From: Bacillota bacterium
GTDB taxonomy: Bacteria; Bacillota; Clostridia; Lachnospirales; Lachnospiraceae
Assembly: GCA_023436225.1 (NCBI GenBank)
Contig: JAEZKA010000004.1
Span: 1 to 42,347, forward strand
Length of the DNA: 42,347 bases
Reading direction: 5' to 3'
A program made the translations under genes and the position numbers. The notes below the pieces were generated by a model, which was not told the origin of the DNA, ran no database searches, and saw only the letters and a list, made by a program, of their open reading frames with translations. Every line of letters begins with the position of its first letter. Position 1 is the stretch's first letter. This document shows, piece by piece, positions 8,360-17,352 of the stretch.

Positions 8360-9610
8360 ATGGATAAGCAGTACAAAATTGCAGTCGCTGGTACCGGATA
8401 TGTTGGACTTTCTATAGCTACATTGCTTTCTCAGTATCACAAGGTCATAGCTGTAGACATTATCTCAGCGAAGGTTGATTTGATAAATAATAGAAGATCT
8501 CCAATTCAGGATGACTATATCGAAAAATATATGGCAGAGAAAGAACTTTATTTGGCCGCCACACTGGATGCTAAAGAAGCATACAGCAATGCGGATTTTA
8601 TTGTCATAGCCACGCCGACTAACTACGATTCAGTTACCCAGCATTTTGATACTTCCGCTGTGGAAGCTGTCATAAAGATGGTTATAAAGTATAACCCTGA
8701 TGCAATTATGGTTATTAAATCCACAATTCCAGTTGGTTATACCGCAAGCATTAGAGAGAAATTCGGTAGTAAGAATATCATCTTCAGTCCGGAATTCTTG
8801 CGAGAGTCTAAGGCTCTGTATGATAACCTCTATCCTTCTCGCATAATTGTCGGCACTGACTTGAATGATGCTCGTCTTGTGGAAGCAGCACACACCTTTG
8901 CGGCACTCCTGCAGGAAGGCGCAATTAAAGAAGAAATAGATACACTGTTCATGGGATTTACCGAGGCAGAGGCTGTCAAGCTGTTTGCCAATACATATTT
9001 AGCTCTTCGTGTATCTTATTTTAATGAACTTGATACCTATGCTGAAATGAAGGGGCTTGATTCCCAGGCTATCATCAATGGCGTTGGTCTTGACCCTCGT
9101 ATTGGCACTCACTACAATAATCCGTCCTTTGGATATGGCGGTTACTGTTTGCCAAAAGACGCCAAGCAGCTTCTTGCAAATTATGCTGATGTGCCAGAGA
9201 ACCTAATTGAAGCTATTGTAGAGAGCAACAGAACCAGAAAGGACTTCATAGCAGACCAAGTACTGAAAATGGCTGCTTACTATGATTACTACAATCGTGG
9301 AGATTATAAGGCAGAGGATGAGAAGTCCTGTGTAATTGGTGTGTATCGCCTGACTATGAAGAGTAACTCTGACAACTTCCGTCAGTCTGCAACTCAAGGA
9401 GTTATGAAGCGCATTAGGGCTAAAGGGGCAACAGTAATCATTTACGAACCGACCTTGAAAGATGGGGGCACTTTCTTCGGGAGTATGGTTGTTAATGATT
9501 TAGAGGTGTTCAAGAAAGAGTCAATGGTGATTATCGCAAACCGCTATGACTGCTGCCTTGATGATGTAAAAGAGAAAGTTTATACTCGGGATATTTTCAG
9601 GCGCGACTAA
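8360..9610 (+). CDS. ugd: UDP-glucose 6-dehydrogenase
   Basis: Oxidises UDP-glucose to UDP-glucuronate with two NAD+ in the cytoplasm, supplying an acidic sugar for the polymer. The 416 residues show the NAD-binding G-x-G-x-x-G (GTGYVG, 11-16), IKSTIPVG, SPEFLRES and the catalytic cysteine C263 in FGYGGYCLPKD. The SPEFLRES and FGYGG motifs favour Ugd over the related UDP-ManNAc dehydrogenase. The C-terminal third is the UDP-binding domain. GGAGAGG lies about 10 nt before ATG. An out-of-frame ATG at 8353 would give only four codons. It is followed after 13 bp by manC. Confidence 0.92.
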   Translation: MDKQYKIAVAGTGYVGLSIATLLSQYHKVIAVDIISAKVDLINNRRSPIQDDYIEKYMAEKELYLAATLDAKEAYSNADFIVIATPTNYDSVTQHFDTSAVEAVIKMVIKYNPDAIMVIKSTIPVGYTASIREKFGSKNIIFSPEFLRESKALYDNLYPSRIIVGTDLNDARLVEAAHTFAALLQEGAIKEEIDTLFMGFTEAEAVKLFANTYLALRVSYFNELDTYAEMKGLDSQAIINGVGLDPRIGTHYNNPSFGYGGYCLPKDAKQLLANYADVPENLIEAIVESNRTRKDFIADQVLKMAAYYDYYNRGDYKAEDEKSCVIGVYRLTMKSNSDNFRQSATQGVMKRIRAKGATVIIYEPTLKDGGTFFGSMVVNDLEVFKKESMVIIANRYDCCLDDVKEKVYTRDIFRRD

Positions 9611-9623
9611 GGAGGATAGACAG

Positions 9624-10700
9624 ATGAAGAAATACGGTGTTATTATGGCTGGCGGTGGCGGCACACGTTTTTGGCCTTTATCAAGACAAGAAACACCTAA
9701 GCAACTTTTGAACCTCTCTGGTAAAGAGTTAATGATTAATGAGGCGATTGATCGTCTCTCATATACAACAGATAAAAAGGATATTTTTATTGTGACTAAT
9801 GCAACACAGGTCGAACCTATGTTGAAAGCTACAGAAGGACGTATCATTCCTGACCACGTCCTCTCCGAGCCATCTGCTCGCAACACAGCTGCCTGTGTTG
9901 GTTATGCAGCAATGGAAATTATAAGAAAGTATGGCGATGGAGTGATGGTAATCACACCTTCTGATGCCTACGTCAAGGATACGGCTGGTTTTACAAGAGT
10001 TCTTGCGGAGGCGGTTAAAGCTGCTGAGGAACAGGATAAGCTATTGACGATAGGTATCACACCTACATACCCTGCAAGCGGCTACGGTTATATAAAATTT
10101 GATAAGGCACAAGATTCTCTGGCAAAGACGGTAACTGAGTTTAAGGAAAAACCTGATGAAGAGACAGCAAAGTATTATCTTTCCACAGGGGCTTATGCAT
10201 GGAATAGCGGGATGTTTATCTGGAAGGCAAGCACGATTCTCGCAAAGTTCGAGCAACTTATACCTGATATATATGCTGACCTTTGTAAGATTGGTGGGGC
10301 AATGAACACAGAATCGGAAAAGGAGATAGTAGAGGCTGTTTATCCGAATATCCGTAAAATTTCTGTGGACTATGCAATTATGGAGCCGTCTGCAGTAAAC
10401 GGTGATGTGCTTGTTGTTCCCGGCGAGTTTGGATGGAATGATGTTGGCTCTTGGGACATGATGAATTTCCTTCATGAGGCTGATGAGAGTGGAAATATTA
10501 TCTTAGGAGATGTAATTGCTATCAACACAACGAATAGTTCTATCTATTCAAGTAATAAGCTGGTAGCTGTTGTTGGTGTTGATAACCTTGTTGTTGTTGA
10601 AATACCTGATGCTGTATTGGTCTGCAACAAAGATAAAGCTCAAGATGTGAAGCTGATTGTAGATGCCTTGAATGCATCCGGAAGGCAAGAACTGCTTTAG
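9624..10700 (+). CDS. manC: Mannose-1-phosphate guanylyltransferase
   Basis: Makes GDP-mannose from mannose-1-phosphate and GTP, providing mannose or GDP-sugars derived from it. The 358-residue protein begins with the nucleotidyltransferase signature GGGGTRFWPLSR followed by ETPKQLL. It carries EKPD, the AWNSGMFIW block and EFGWNDVGSWD, typical of GMP-type guanylyltransferases. It is the short form without a fused phosphomannose isomerase domain. AAGGAGG is well placed before ATG, 13 bp after ugd. No phosphomannomutase gene is in the window. Confidence 0.9.
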   Translation: MKKYGVIMAGGGGTRFWPLSRQETPKQLLNLSGKELMINEAIDRLSYTTDKKDIFIVTNATQVEPMLKATEGRIIPDHVLSEPSARNTAACVGYAAMEIIRKYGDGVMVITPSDAYVKDTAGFTRVLAEAVKAAEEQDKLLTIGITPTYPASGYGYIKFDKAQDSLAKTVTEFKEKPDEETAKYYLSTGAYAWNSGMFIWKASTILAKFEQLIPDIYADLCKIGGAMNTESEKEIVEAVYPNIRKISVDYAIMEPSAVNGDVLVVPGEFGWNDVGSWDMMNFLHEADESGNIILGDVIAINTTNSSIYSSNKLVAVVGVDNLVVVEIPDAVLVCNKDKAQDVKLIVDALNASGRQELL

Positions 10701-10907
10701 AAGGTTAGGAAAGATGATCTATCTTTTCATAGACCATATTTCCTTAGACAAGGAACAGAGCCCTGGAAACCGGAAGGCAAGGACTATAGACTTTAGTTGT
10801 GTAGTGCTGAAGGATATAGCTTAAATGGAAGCCATTGAAACTTAGTAATAGAGATCAGAAGTACATGGTCATAAGGATACATTTATAAGTAAATGGGGAG
10901 TGGAGAT

Positions 10908-12020
10908 ATGTACGATTACTTAATTGTAGGTGCTGGTTTGTTTGGATCAATCTTCGCACATGAAGCAAAGGCACGAGGAAAGAGAGTTCTTGTGATTGAT
11001 AAAAGACCGAACGTTGCTGGAAATATTTTTACGGAAAAAGTAGAGGGTATCAATGTTCATGTGTATGGAGCACATATTTTCCACACTAATAAAAAAAAGG
11101 TTTGGAATTATATTACACAGTTTGCTGAATTTAACCGTTTTACAAACTCACCTGTGGCTAATTATAAAGGAGAGCTTTATTCCATGCCATTCAATATGTA
11201 TACATTTAATAGGATGTGGGGAGTGGTAACTCCGGAAGAAGCTGAGACTAAAATTAAAGAACAGTGTGCAGAGATTACCGGAGAGCCTAGAAACTTGGAA
11301 GAGCAAGCTATTTCTCTCGTAGGTAGAGATATTTATGAAAAGTTAGTAAAGGGTTATACAGAGAAGCAGTGGGGGCGCGATTGTAAAGAGCTTCCAGCTT
11401 TTATTATCAAACGATTGCCTGTAAGACTAACTTTTGACAACAACTACTTCAATGCTCTATATCAGGGAATTCCAGTAGGTGGGTATACAAAGATGATTAT
11501 AAACCTACTGGAAGGTATTGAGGTAAGACTAAACACTGATTATCTGAAGAACAAAGCTGAGTTTGATGCTTTAGCTGACAAGGTCGTTTATACAGGTCCT
11601 ATTGACGCGTATTTCAATTATAGCTTAGGAACACTCCAGTACAGATCAGTACGTTTTGAAACGGTACTTCTTAACCAACCTAATTATCAGGGTAACGCAA
11701 CTGTGAACTATACGGACAGAGAGACTCCCTGGACTAGAATTATTGAACATAAATGGTTTGAGTTTGGCAGGGATGATCAGGGTAAAAATCTGTCGAAAAC
11801 AGTTATTAGTTATGAGTACAGTTCAGAGTGGAAACCGGGGGATGAACCGTATTATCCGGTCAATGATGAAAAGAATGGAAAGCTTTATTCGCAGTATAAG
11901 GAAATGGTAGATATTGGGGATAAAGTAATCTTCGGTGGACGTCTTGGCGAGTATAAATATTATGACATGGATCAGGTAATTGATGCTGCACTCATTTGTG
12001 TAGATAAATATTTAAATTAA
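10908..12020 (+). CDS. glf: UDP-galactopyranose mutase
   Basis: Flavoenzyme that converts UDP-galactopyranose to UDP-galactofuranose, so the polymer probably contains galactofuranose. The 370-residue protein starts with the FAD dinucleotide fold GAGLFG (8-13) and carries RPNVAGNIF, the YGAHIFHT segment, KGYTEKQWGRD and the C-terminal GGRLGEYKYYDMDQ block, all characteristic of Glf. I start at ATG 10908, with GGGGAG 7 nt upstream. An ATG 15 bp earlier would put that ribosome site inside the coding region. A 207-bp gap without clear signals separates it from manC, apart from a weak hairpin near 10712-10728. Confidence 0.93.
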   Translation: MYDYLIVGAGLFGSIFAHEAKARGKRVLVIDKRPNVAGNIFTEKVEGINVHVYGAHIFHTNKKKVWNYITQFAEFNRFTNSPVANYKGELYSMPFNMYTFNRMWGVVTPEEAETKIKEQCAEITGEPRNLEEQAISLVGRDIYEKLVKGYTEKQWGRDCKELPAFIIKRLPVRLTFDNNYFNALYQGIPVGGYTKMIINLLEGIEVRLNTDYLKNKAEFDALADKVVYTGPIDAYFNYSLGTLQYRSVRFETVLLNQPNYQGNATVNYTDRETPWTRIIEHKWFEFGRDDQGKNLSKTVISYEYSSEWKPGDEPYYPVNDEKNGKLYSQYKEMVDIGDKVIFGGRLGEYKYYDMDQVIDAALICVDKYLN

Positions 12021-12033
12021 AGGAGTTCGAGAA

Positions 12034-13104
12034 TTGAAGAAGATATTGATGGTTTGTGAGGCCTTTGGTGGCGGTGTGTTTACATATGTTTCTCAGCTCT
12101 GTAATGATATGGTTGATGATTTTGATGTTTATCTAGCGTATTCACTCAGACCTCAGACACCTAAGAACTATCGGGATTTCCTTGATAAAAGAGTTCATAG
12201 TATTGAGATGAAGAATGTTGGTGTTAAAGGGTTAACCAGTCTAAAAAATGATAGGGCCGCGATTAAGGAACTACGTAAGATTGAACAGGATGTTAAACCG
12301 GATGTAATCCACTTACATTCATCTGTGACTGGTGGATTAGGAAGGTTGGCATACAAAGGTGTAAACAATACCGTGGTCTATACGCCACACGGTTATGCTC
12401 ATATTCTTTTGGGATCAGGAAAGAAATGTTTTGTATATAAGATGGCAGAGAGAATACTAGGCAAGAAGAATGCAATTACTCTTACTTGTTGTGAGAGTGA
12501 AGATAAAGTCGCAAAAACTCTGTGCAGAAGAACAGCATATATTGAGACAGGTGTAAATCTAGCTGATCTATCTGCATCACTTGACGGAATTGAACCGGTC
12601 AAAAATGAGAAGTTTACAGTGTTTACTCTTGGAAGAGTTTGTGTTCAGAAGCAACCTCAACTTTTTAATGAAATAGCGAAGCTTGTGCCGGAAGCTAGAT
12701 TCGTATGGATTGGTAATGGTGAATTAGAAGATCAATTGGATGCGCCTAATATTGAGGTAACTGGTTGGAAGCCTAGAAAAGAAGCTCTAGCCATGGCTAA
12801 GGGAGCAGATGCATTCATTCTTTGCTCTCTCGGAGAAGCTATTGCAATGAGTCTTATTGAGAATATGTATATTAAGAAACTTATTCTTGTAAGTAATGCA
12901 ATGGGAAATAAAAGTGTTATTCAGGACGGTGTTAATGGCTATGTCTGTACTACGGCGCAGGAATATGCAAATAGAATTAAGTCTGCAATGAAAGAATTCC
13001 CGAAGACACTACCTGAGAAGGCATATCAGGATGTTATTGAGATTTATAATACTAAAGAGATGAAGAAAAAATACATCGAGTTCTATAAGAAGGTGAGTTT
13101 ATAA
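12034..13104 (+). CDS. Glycosyltransferase, family 4 (GT-B)
   Basis: A 356-residue cytoplasmic glycosyltransferase that would add one sugar to the lipid-linked repeat unit. The N-terminal CEAFGGGVFTYVSQLCNDM is the acceptor-side glycine-rich loop, and HLHSSVTGGLGRLA is typical of the family. The C-terminal half has FTLGRVCVQKQP and the donor-binding SLGEAIAMSLIENM in place of the usual E-G-F-G-L-x-x-x-E. The start is TTG, fixed by AGGAG at 12021-12025 with 8-nt spacing. Its stop overlaps the next ATG by one base. The donor cannot be told from sequence. Confidence 0.85.
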   Translation: MKKILMVCEAFGGGVFTYVSQLCNDMVDDFDVYLAYSLRPQTPKNYRDFLDKRVHSIEMKNVGVKGLTSLKNDRAAIKELRKIEQDVKPDVIHLHSSVTGGLGRLAYKGVNNTVVYTPHGYAHILLGSGKKCFVYKMAERILGKKNAITLTCCESEDKVAKTLCRRTAYIETGVNLADLSASLDGIEPVKNEKFTVFTLGRVCVQKQPQLFNEIAKLVPEARFVWIGNGELEDQLDAPNIEVTGWKPRKEALAMAKGADAFILCSLGEAIAMSLIENMYIKKLILVSNAMGNKSVIQDGVNGYVCTTAQEYANRIKSAMKEFPKTLPEKAYQDVIEIYNTKEMKKKYIEFYKKVSL

Positions 13105-14156
13105 TGGTAAAAATCGCAATTAATGGTAGATTTGTTGTAAGAAGATTTGGTGGGCAAGAAAGGTACTCCTATCAAATCTTATCTGGACTGGATAAACTAG
13201 CAAAAGCAGGCGAATTTGAGTTGATTGTTCCACAATATGCAGAAAATATTCCGGAATACCGTAACATCAATGTAATTAGATGCGGAAATGTTAAAGGTCA
13301 TTTGTGGGAGCAAATCAGTTATTATAATTACTTGAAAAAAAATAAACGGACTGGTTTTAATACTTGTATTACTTGTCCTATTTTAAAACCAGATATTACA
13401 ACTTTGCATGATATCGGACAGTTGATTAATGCTGATAGTTACCAAAATATATATGGAAAACTATCTCGACAATGGCACAAACTGATGTTCCTATCAGCGG
13501 CAAAGTATTCAAAATTAATTTTTACAGTATCTGAATTTTCTAAAAAGGAAATCGAGAAATATCTAAAAGTACCAGCCATACGTATCGTTGTTACTGGAAA
13601 TGGATGGCAGCACTTTAAAACAGTTAAAGAAGATACTACTTTTTTTGATAGACATCCAGAATTAAAAAAGAAGGAATATTTTCTTTCGGCAAGCAGTATT
13701 ACACCTCAAAAGAATTTTAAGTGGGTTAAGCAGGCTGCTAACAACAATCCGGATGCCGTGTTTGCCATTGCGGGAGAAAAAGTTCATTTGACGCAGGTAG
13801 ATGGAGTGAAAGATCCGCCAAATTTGTTTTACTTGGGATATGTAACGGATAGCGAGATGAAAACATTAATGCTTTATTGTAAAGCCTTTATTCACCCTGC
13901 TAAATATGAGGGATTTGGGATAACACCTATGGAGGCAATGTCAGTAGGTGCTCCAATTATTTTGTCTAATGCTACTTGTTTACCTGAAGTGTATGGAGAT
14001 ACGGTAAGATACATAGATCCGGATAATCCAAATGTTGACGTGGATAAGTTGCTACAAGAAAAAGTAGGCAATTCTGAACGTGTTCTTAATAAATATAGCT
14101 GGATGAAGATGGCAGAGATTGTTTATTCCTCGATTAAATCCTCTTATGATTTATAG
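13104..14156 (+). CDS. Glycosyltransferase, family 4 (GT-B)
   Basis: A 350-residue glycosyltransferase. It opens with INGRFVVRRFGGQERYSYQ, the family 4 start with a glycine loop. It has LTLHDIGQL-like text (TTLHDIGQLINAD), the mid-protein FTVSEFSKKEI, ASSITPQKN and the donor motif KYEGFGITPMEAMSVGAP, in which the two glutamates are the expected E-x7-E pair. This layout resembles mannosyl- or rhamnosyltransferases, but that is only a hint. The TAATG overlap with the upstream gene indicates translational coupling. From here to wzx the DNA is clearly more AT-rich than the flanks. Confidence 0.87.
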   Translation: MVKIAINGRFVVRRFGGQERYSYQILSGLDKLAKAGEFELIVPQYAENIPEYRNINVIRCGNVKGHLWEQISYYNYLKKNKRTGFNTCITCPILKPDITTLHDIGQLINADSYQNIYGKLSRQWHKLMFLSAAKYSKLIFTVSEFSKKEIEKYLKVPAIRIVVTGNGWQHFKTVKEDTTFFDRHPELKKKEYFLSASSITPQKNFKWVKQAANNNPDAVFAIAGEKVHLTQVDGVKDPPNLFYLGYVTDSEMKTLMLYCKAFIHPAKYEGFGITPMEAMSVGAPIILSNATCLPEVYGDTVRYIDPDNPNVDVDKLLQEKVGNSERVLNKYSWMKMAEIVYSSIKSSYDL

Positions 14157-14191
14157 ATAGTAAAGGATACCTTGGGAGGTAAGTTTAATAA

Positions 14192-15295
14192 ATGAAAATA
14201 GGAATATTAACCTATCATGCATGTTTCAATTATGGAGCTTGTTTGCAGGCATTTGCCCTACAAAGAACCATAAATCAATTTGGATTTGATTGTGAAATAA
14301 TTGATTATCAGTCTGATATTTTGAGAGAAATAAGCGATGTATTTGCTAAAAAACCAAAGCATCCTAAAGAAATTATAAAGAATTTAACACGAGTACCCTA
14401 TAGAAAATCGTTAATGAAGCGGCAGGCGATGTTTGAAGGATTCGTAAATAGTCTAAATCTTAGTAGGAGAAGCAGGACGGAAGATGATGTAAAAAAGCAG
14501 GCAGAAGAATACGAGTGTATAATTTGTGGAAGTGATCAGACATGGAATATGGATCCGTCAATCCGATATCAGAACCCGGTTTATTTTTTGAATTTTGAAA
14601 AGAAGCAAAAAAGAGTTTCCTATGCAACTTCATTTGGGCAATGGGTTAAGCAGGCTCCTCAACACGAGGGTATGTTTTTGCCTTGGATTACTGATTTCGA
14701 TGCTTTGTCTATGCGTGAACAAAGTGGAGTGGATTATTTATGTTCAAAAGGCTTAGACTGCAAACTGGTCGTAGACCCAACATTACTCTTAGATAAGGCA
14801 GATTATGATAAAATTTGTGAAAAACGAATTATCAATGAATCTTATGTGCTTTTGTTTACTTGGGATGGATCTAAAGCGGCTACTAACATTGCTAAGAAAA
14901 TCCAAAAAATGACTGGAGTAAAACCCGTGTATATTGTTGCACCTCCTAGAGCAATGTTTTCAGGGGTAAAACGTGTACTCGATATAGGGCCAAAAGAGTT
15001 TTTAAGTTTGGTTAAACATGCCGATTATGTTGTTACCAATTCATTTCATGGTACTGTTTTTTCAATAATTTACAAAAAGAATTTTGTATCTGTTGTTACA
15101 GGGCATGTTGATACGCGAAGAGAGTCCTTAATGGAACATCTGGGTCTAACTGATCACTTGATGACAGAATTAAGTTTTGATTTATCTACTATCCAAAATA
15201 CAGACTATTCCAGCGTTGATGGTAAACTAAACAGTTTTAAGAAAAGCTCGATGGAGTATCTTTATAATGCTTTAGGTAAAAAAGACTATGATTAA
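14192..15295 (+). CDS. Polysaccharide pyruvyl transferase family protein
   Basis: Predicted to add a pyruvate ketal from phosphoenolpyruvate to a sugar of the repeat unit, giving a negative charge. The 367 residues contain the family landmarks: N-terminal GILTYHACFNYGACLQAFALQ, CGSDQTWNMD, a VDPTLLL segment and the C-terminal TNSFHGTVFSIIYKKNFV. Fold and length fit the WcaK/CsaB/AmsJ family. GGGAGGT lies 11 nt before ATG, slightly long. Its end overlaps the next gene by 8 bp. The two gene types are commonly adjacent in bacterial polysaccharide loci, suggesting that they work together. Confidence 0.88.
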   Translation: MKIGILTYHACFNYGACLQAFALQRTINQFGFDCEIIDYQSDILREISDVFAKKPKHPKEIIKNLTRVPYRKSLMKRQAMFEGFVNSLNLSRRSRTEDDVKKQAEEYECIICGSDQTWNMDPSIRYQNPVYFLNFEKKQKRVSYATSFGQWVKQAPQHEGMFLPWITDFDALSMREQSGVDYLCSKGLDCKLVVDPTLLLDKADYDKICEKRIINESYVLLFTWDGSKAATNIAKKIQKMTGVKPVYIVAPPRAMFSGVKRVLDIGPKEFLSLVKHADYVVTNSFHGTVFSIIYKKNFVSVVTGHVDTRRESLMEHLGLTDHLMTELSFDLSTIQNTDYSSVDGKLNSFKKSSMEYLYNALGKKDYD

Positions 15296-16445
15296 TTTTG
15301 AATTTCAAAAAGATTGTTACGGTTGTGCAGCCTGCAAAAGTATCTGTCCGACATCAGCAATCGAATTACTACCTGATAAATATGGATTCCTGCAACCAAG
15401 TGTCCAATCGGATAAATGCATGGAATGTGGCTTATGTGATATCGTGTGCATACATGAAAATACGGCAAACGATAGGCAACATTCGCTCCAGGAAGCTTTC
15501 TTATATTCTAACAAAAATGTTGATATGCTCAGAAAAAGTGCCTCAGGTGGTGCATTCATTGCTATCGCAAAGAATGTTATTGAACAGGATGGATATGTAT
15601 GTGGATGCGTATTTGATGAAAAATTAACAGCAATACATGTTGTTTCAAATGATATAAAACTTATTTGCGAGATGCAAGGTTCGAAGTATGTACAGTCTGA
15701 CTTAAGAGGAGCATTTAAAGATATTCGGAAGTATCTTGATGCTGGCAAGACAGTCCTATTTAGCGGAACGCCTTGCCAATGCGCGGCTATCCAAAATTAT
15801 TGTTCGAGACATAAGAATAACAGCTTCTTATATACGGTTGCAATTATTTGTCACGGGGTACCCTCTCCATTGGTATGGAAAGAATATAAGGAATACTTAG
15901 AGATTAAGAATAATAGTAAATTAGTAAAGGTAAATCATAGGGCAAAGGGAAGTTCTTATAATATTCCAATAGCAGAATACAGATTCAATAATGGAAAGAT
16001 GCTTAGGTGGACTACCTACTTGGAAGATTTATACTGTTACGCATTCTCTACAGATTTATTTCTTCGTGATACATGCTATCATTGCGGCTTTAAAGGGTGT
16101 AATATTACAGCAGATATGATAATAGGTGATTATTTTGATTTTAGAGATTATAATAAATATAAGAATGGCGTTTCATCTGTCATTATTAACAGCGAAAAAG
16201 GGAGAAGTATTGCTCAGTTTTTGACCTTAGATGAACACATTTCCGTTGAAGCAATTAAAAATAAAAATAAAGCGCTTATAACTTCTGTGAAAAGGCATCC
16301 AAATAGAGACACATTCTTTGATCAGCTTTATTCTGACCCAATTATAAAATGTTTAAAAGAAAATGTGGTATACCGAAGATTTATATTTAAGAAATTGTTA
16401 TATAAGACAAAAATATTGGTTTTAATCAAACGTATAAAGGGATAG
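15288..16445 (+). CDS. Ferredoxin-type FrhB/FdhB (coenzyme F420 hydrogenase beta-like) protein
   Basis: A 385-residue iron-sulfur protein. The N-terminus carries two 4Fe-4S sites: C10, C13, C16, C20 and C44, C47, C50, C54. It is followed by the FrhB/FdhB N- and C-terminal domains (SASGGAFIAIAKNVI, FSGTPCQCAA, ICHGVPSPLVWKEY and a later DTCYHCGFKG). Members of this superfamily reduce F420 or flavin. In polysaccharide loci their reaction is not known, and methanogen-type F420 chemistry is unlikely in this organism. The 8-bp overlap with the pyruvyl transferase implies a shared step in sugar modification. Confidence 0.85.
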   Translation: MINFEFQKDCYGCAACKSICPTSAIELLPDKYGFLQPSVQSDKCMECGLCDIVCIHENTANDRQHSLQEAFLYSNKNVDMLRKSASGGAFIAIAKNVIEQDGYVCGCVFDEKLTAIHVVSNDIKLICEMQGSKYVQSDLRGAFKDIRKYLDAGKTVLFSGTPCQCAAIQNYCSRHKNNSFLYTVAIICHGVPSPLVWKEYKEYLEIKNNSKLVKVNHRAKGSSYNIPIAEYRFNNGKMLRWTTYLEDLYCYAFSTDLFLRDTCYHCGFKGCNITADMIIGDYFDFRDYNKYKNGVSSVIINSEKGRSIAQFLTLDEHISVEAIKNKNKALITSVKRHPNRDTFFDQLYSDPIIKCLKENVVYRRFIFKKLLYKTKILVLIKRIKG

Positions 16446-16449
16446 ATTT

Positions 16450-17352
16450 ATGGAGCAAGTTAAAGTTGTAATGTCGACCTTTAATGGAGAAGAGCATATT
16501 ATACGGCAAATTGATTCAATTATTCAACAATCCGGCGTTCATGTGTCTATATTAATAAGAGATGATGGGTCCACTGATGAAACTATAAGCCTATTACGAC
16601 AATATAGTAAAGACCATCAACAGGTACAGGTTTTGGCTGGAAGAAACATCGGTTGGAGAAAAAGTTTTATAGAGGTATTAAAAGTTGCGGACAGTGCAGA
16701 ATACTACGCATTTTCAGATCAGGATGATGTTTGGATAAAAGAAAAGCTGGAAAAAAGTATTAAAATCCTCAGACAGGCAGATTCTAAAAAACCTGCTATG
16801 GTTCACTGCAATCGATTTAGTTGCAGTGAAGATCTAAAGCCTTTTGACAGTCAATCAATGAAAGTGCGAAAACCTGTCAGTCGAAAAAATGCATTAACGC
16901 AGGAGTATGCGCAAGGATGTACTATCGTGATGAATTCTGCTGCAAAAAAATTGGTAACCAGATATCAGCCGAATGAAATGGCACCTCACGATTTTTGGAC
17001 TGGATTGATTTGTTACTATTTTGGATCCGTCTACTATTTGGATGAAAGGTTGATTTACCATGTTCGATATAATGGTAGCCAATCATTTGCAGGCGATATA
17101 AAATCAGGACAGAAGAGTAGACTGAAATCGATGTTTACAAAAAAGCAAATCTACTATAATCCTGCAGAAGATCTTATGTCTGGCTATTCGGATTTACTTA
17201 CAAAAGAAGATCTGAGTTTTTTGAAATGTGCGGCAACCGCAAAACGAAGTTTGGTTTCACGAATGCGTTTACTCTTTGATAGGGATTTTCGTAGAGTATC
17301 AAGAGGCGGAACATTCTTGCTGAAGATCAATGTTCTTTTAGGAAGGTTCTAA
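16450..17352 (+). CDS. Glycosyltransferase, family 2
   Basis: A 300-residue inverting GT-A enzyme. The start VVMSTFNGEEHIIRQIDSI is the family 2 nucleotide-binding strand. RDDGSTDETI follows, and the DXD-type site is in FSDQDDVWIKEKL. The sequence ASDQDDVW type is shared with rhamnosyl- and galactofuranosyltransferase-like enzymes of streptococcal capsule loci, a weak clue only. AAAGGG lies before ATG. It is close kin to the next gene: both have the same opening pattern, length and DQDDVW motif, so the pair probably arose by duplication and divergence. Confidence 0.88.
   Translation: MEQVKVVMSTFNGEEHIIRQIDSIIQQSGVHVSILIRDDGSTDETISLLRQYSKDHQQVQVLAGRNIGWRKSFIEVLKVADSAEYYAFSDQDDVWIKEKLEKSIKILRQADSKKPAMVHCNRFSCSEDLKPFDSQSMKVRKPVSRKNALTQEYAQGCTIVMNSAAKKLVTRYQPNEMAPHDFWTGLICYYFGSVYYLDERLIYHVRYNGSQSFAGDIKSGQKSRLKSMFTKKQIYYNPAEDLMSGYSDLLTKEDLSFLKCAATAKRSLVSRMRLLFDRDFRRVSRGGTFLLKINVLLGRF

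Noticed and set aside
15298..15627. Second + strand frame inside the FrhB-like gene
   Set aside because: Overlaps a gene with two intact iron-sulfur motifs in the other frame; no independent support.
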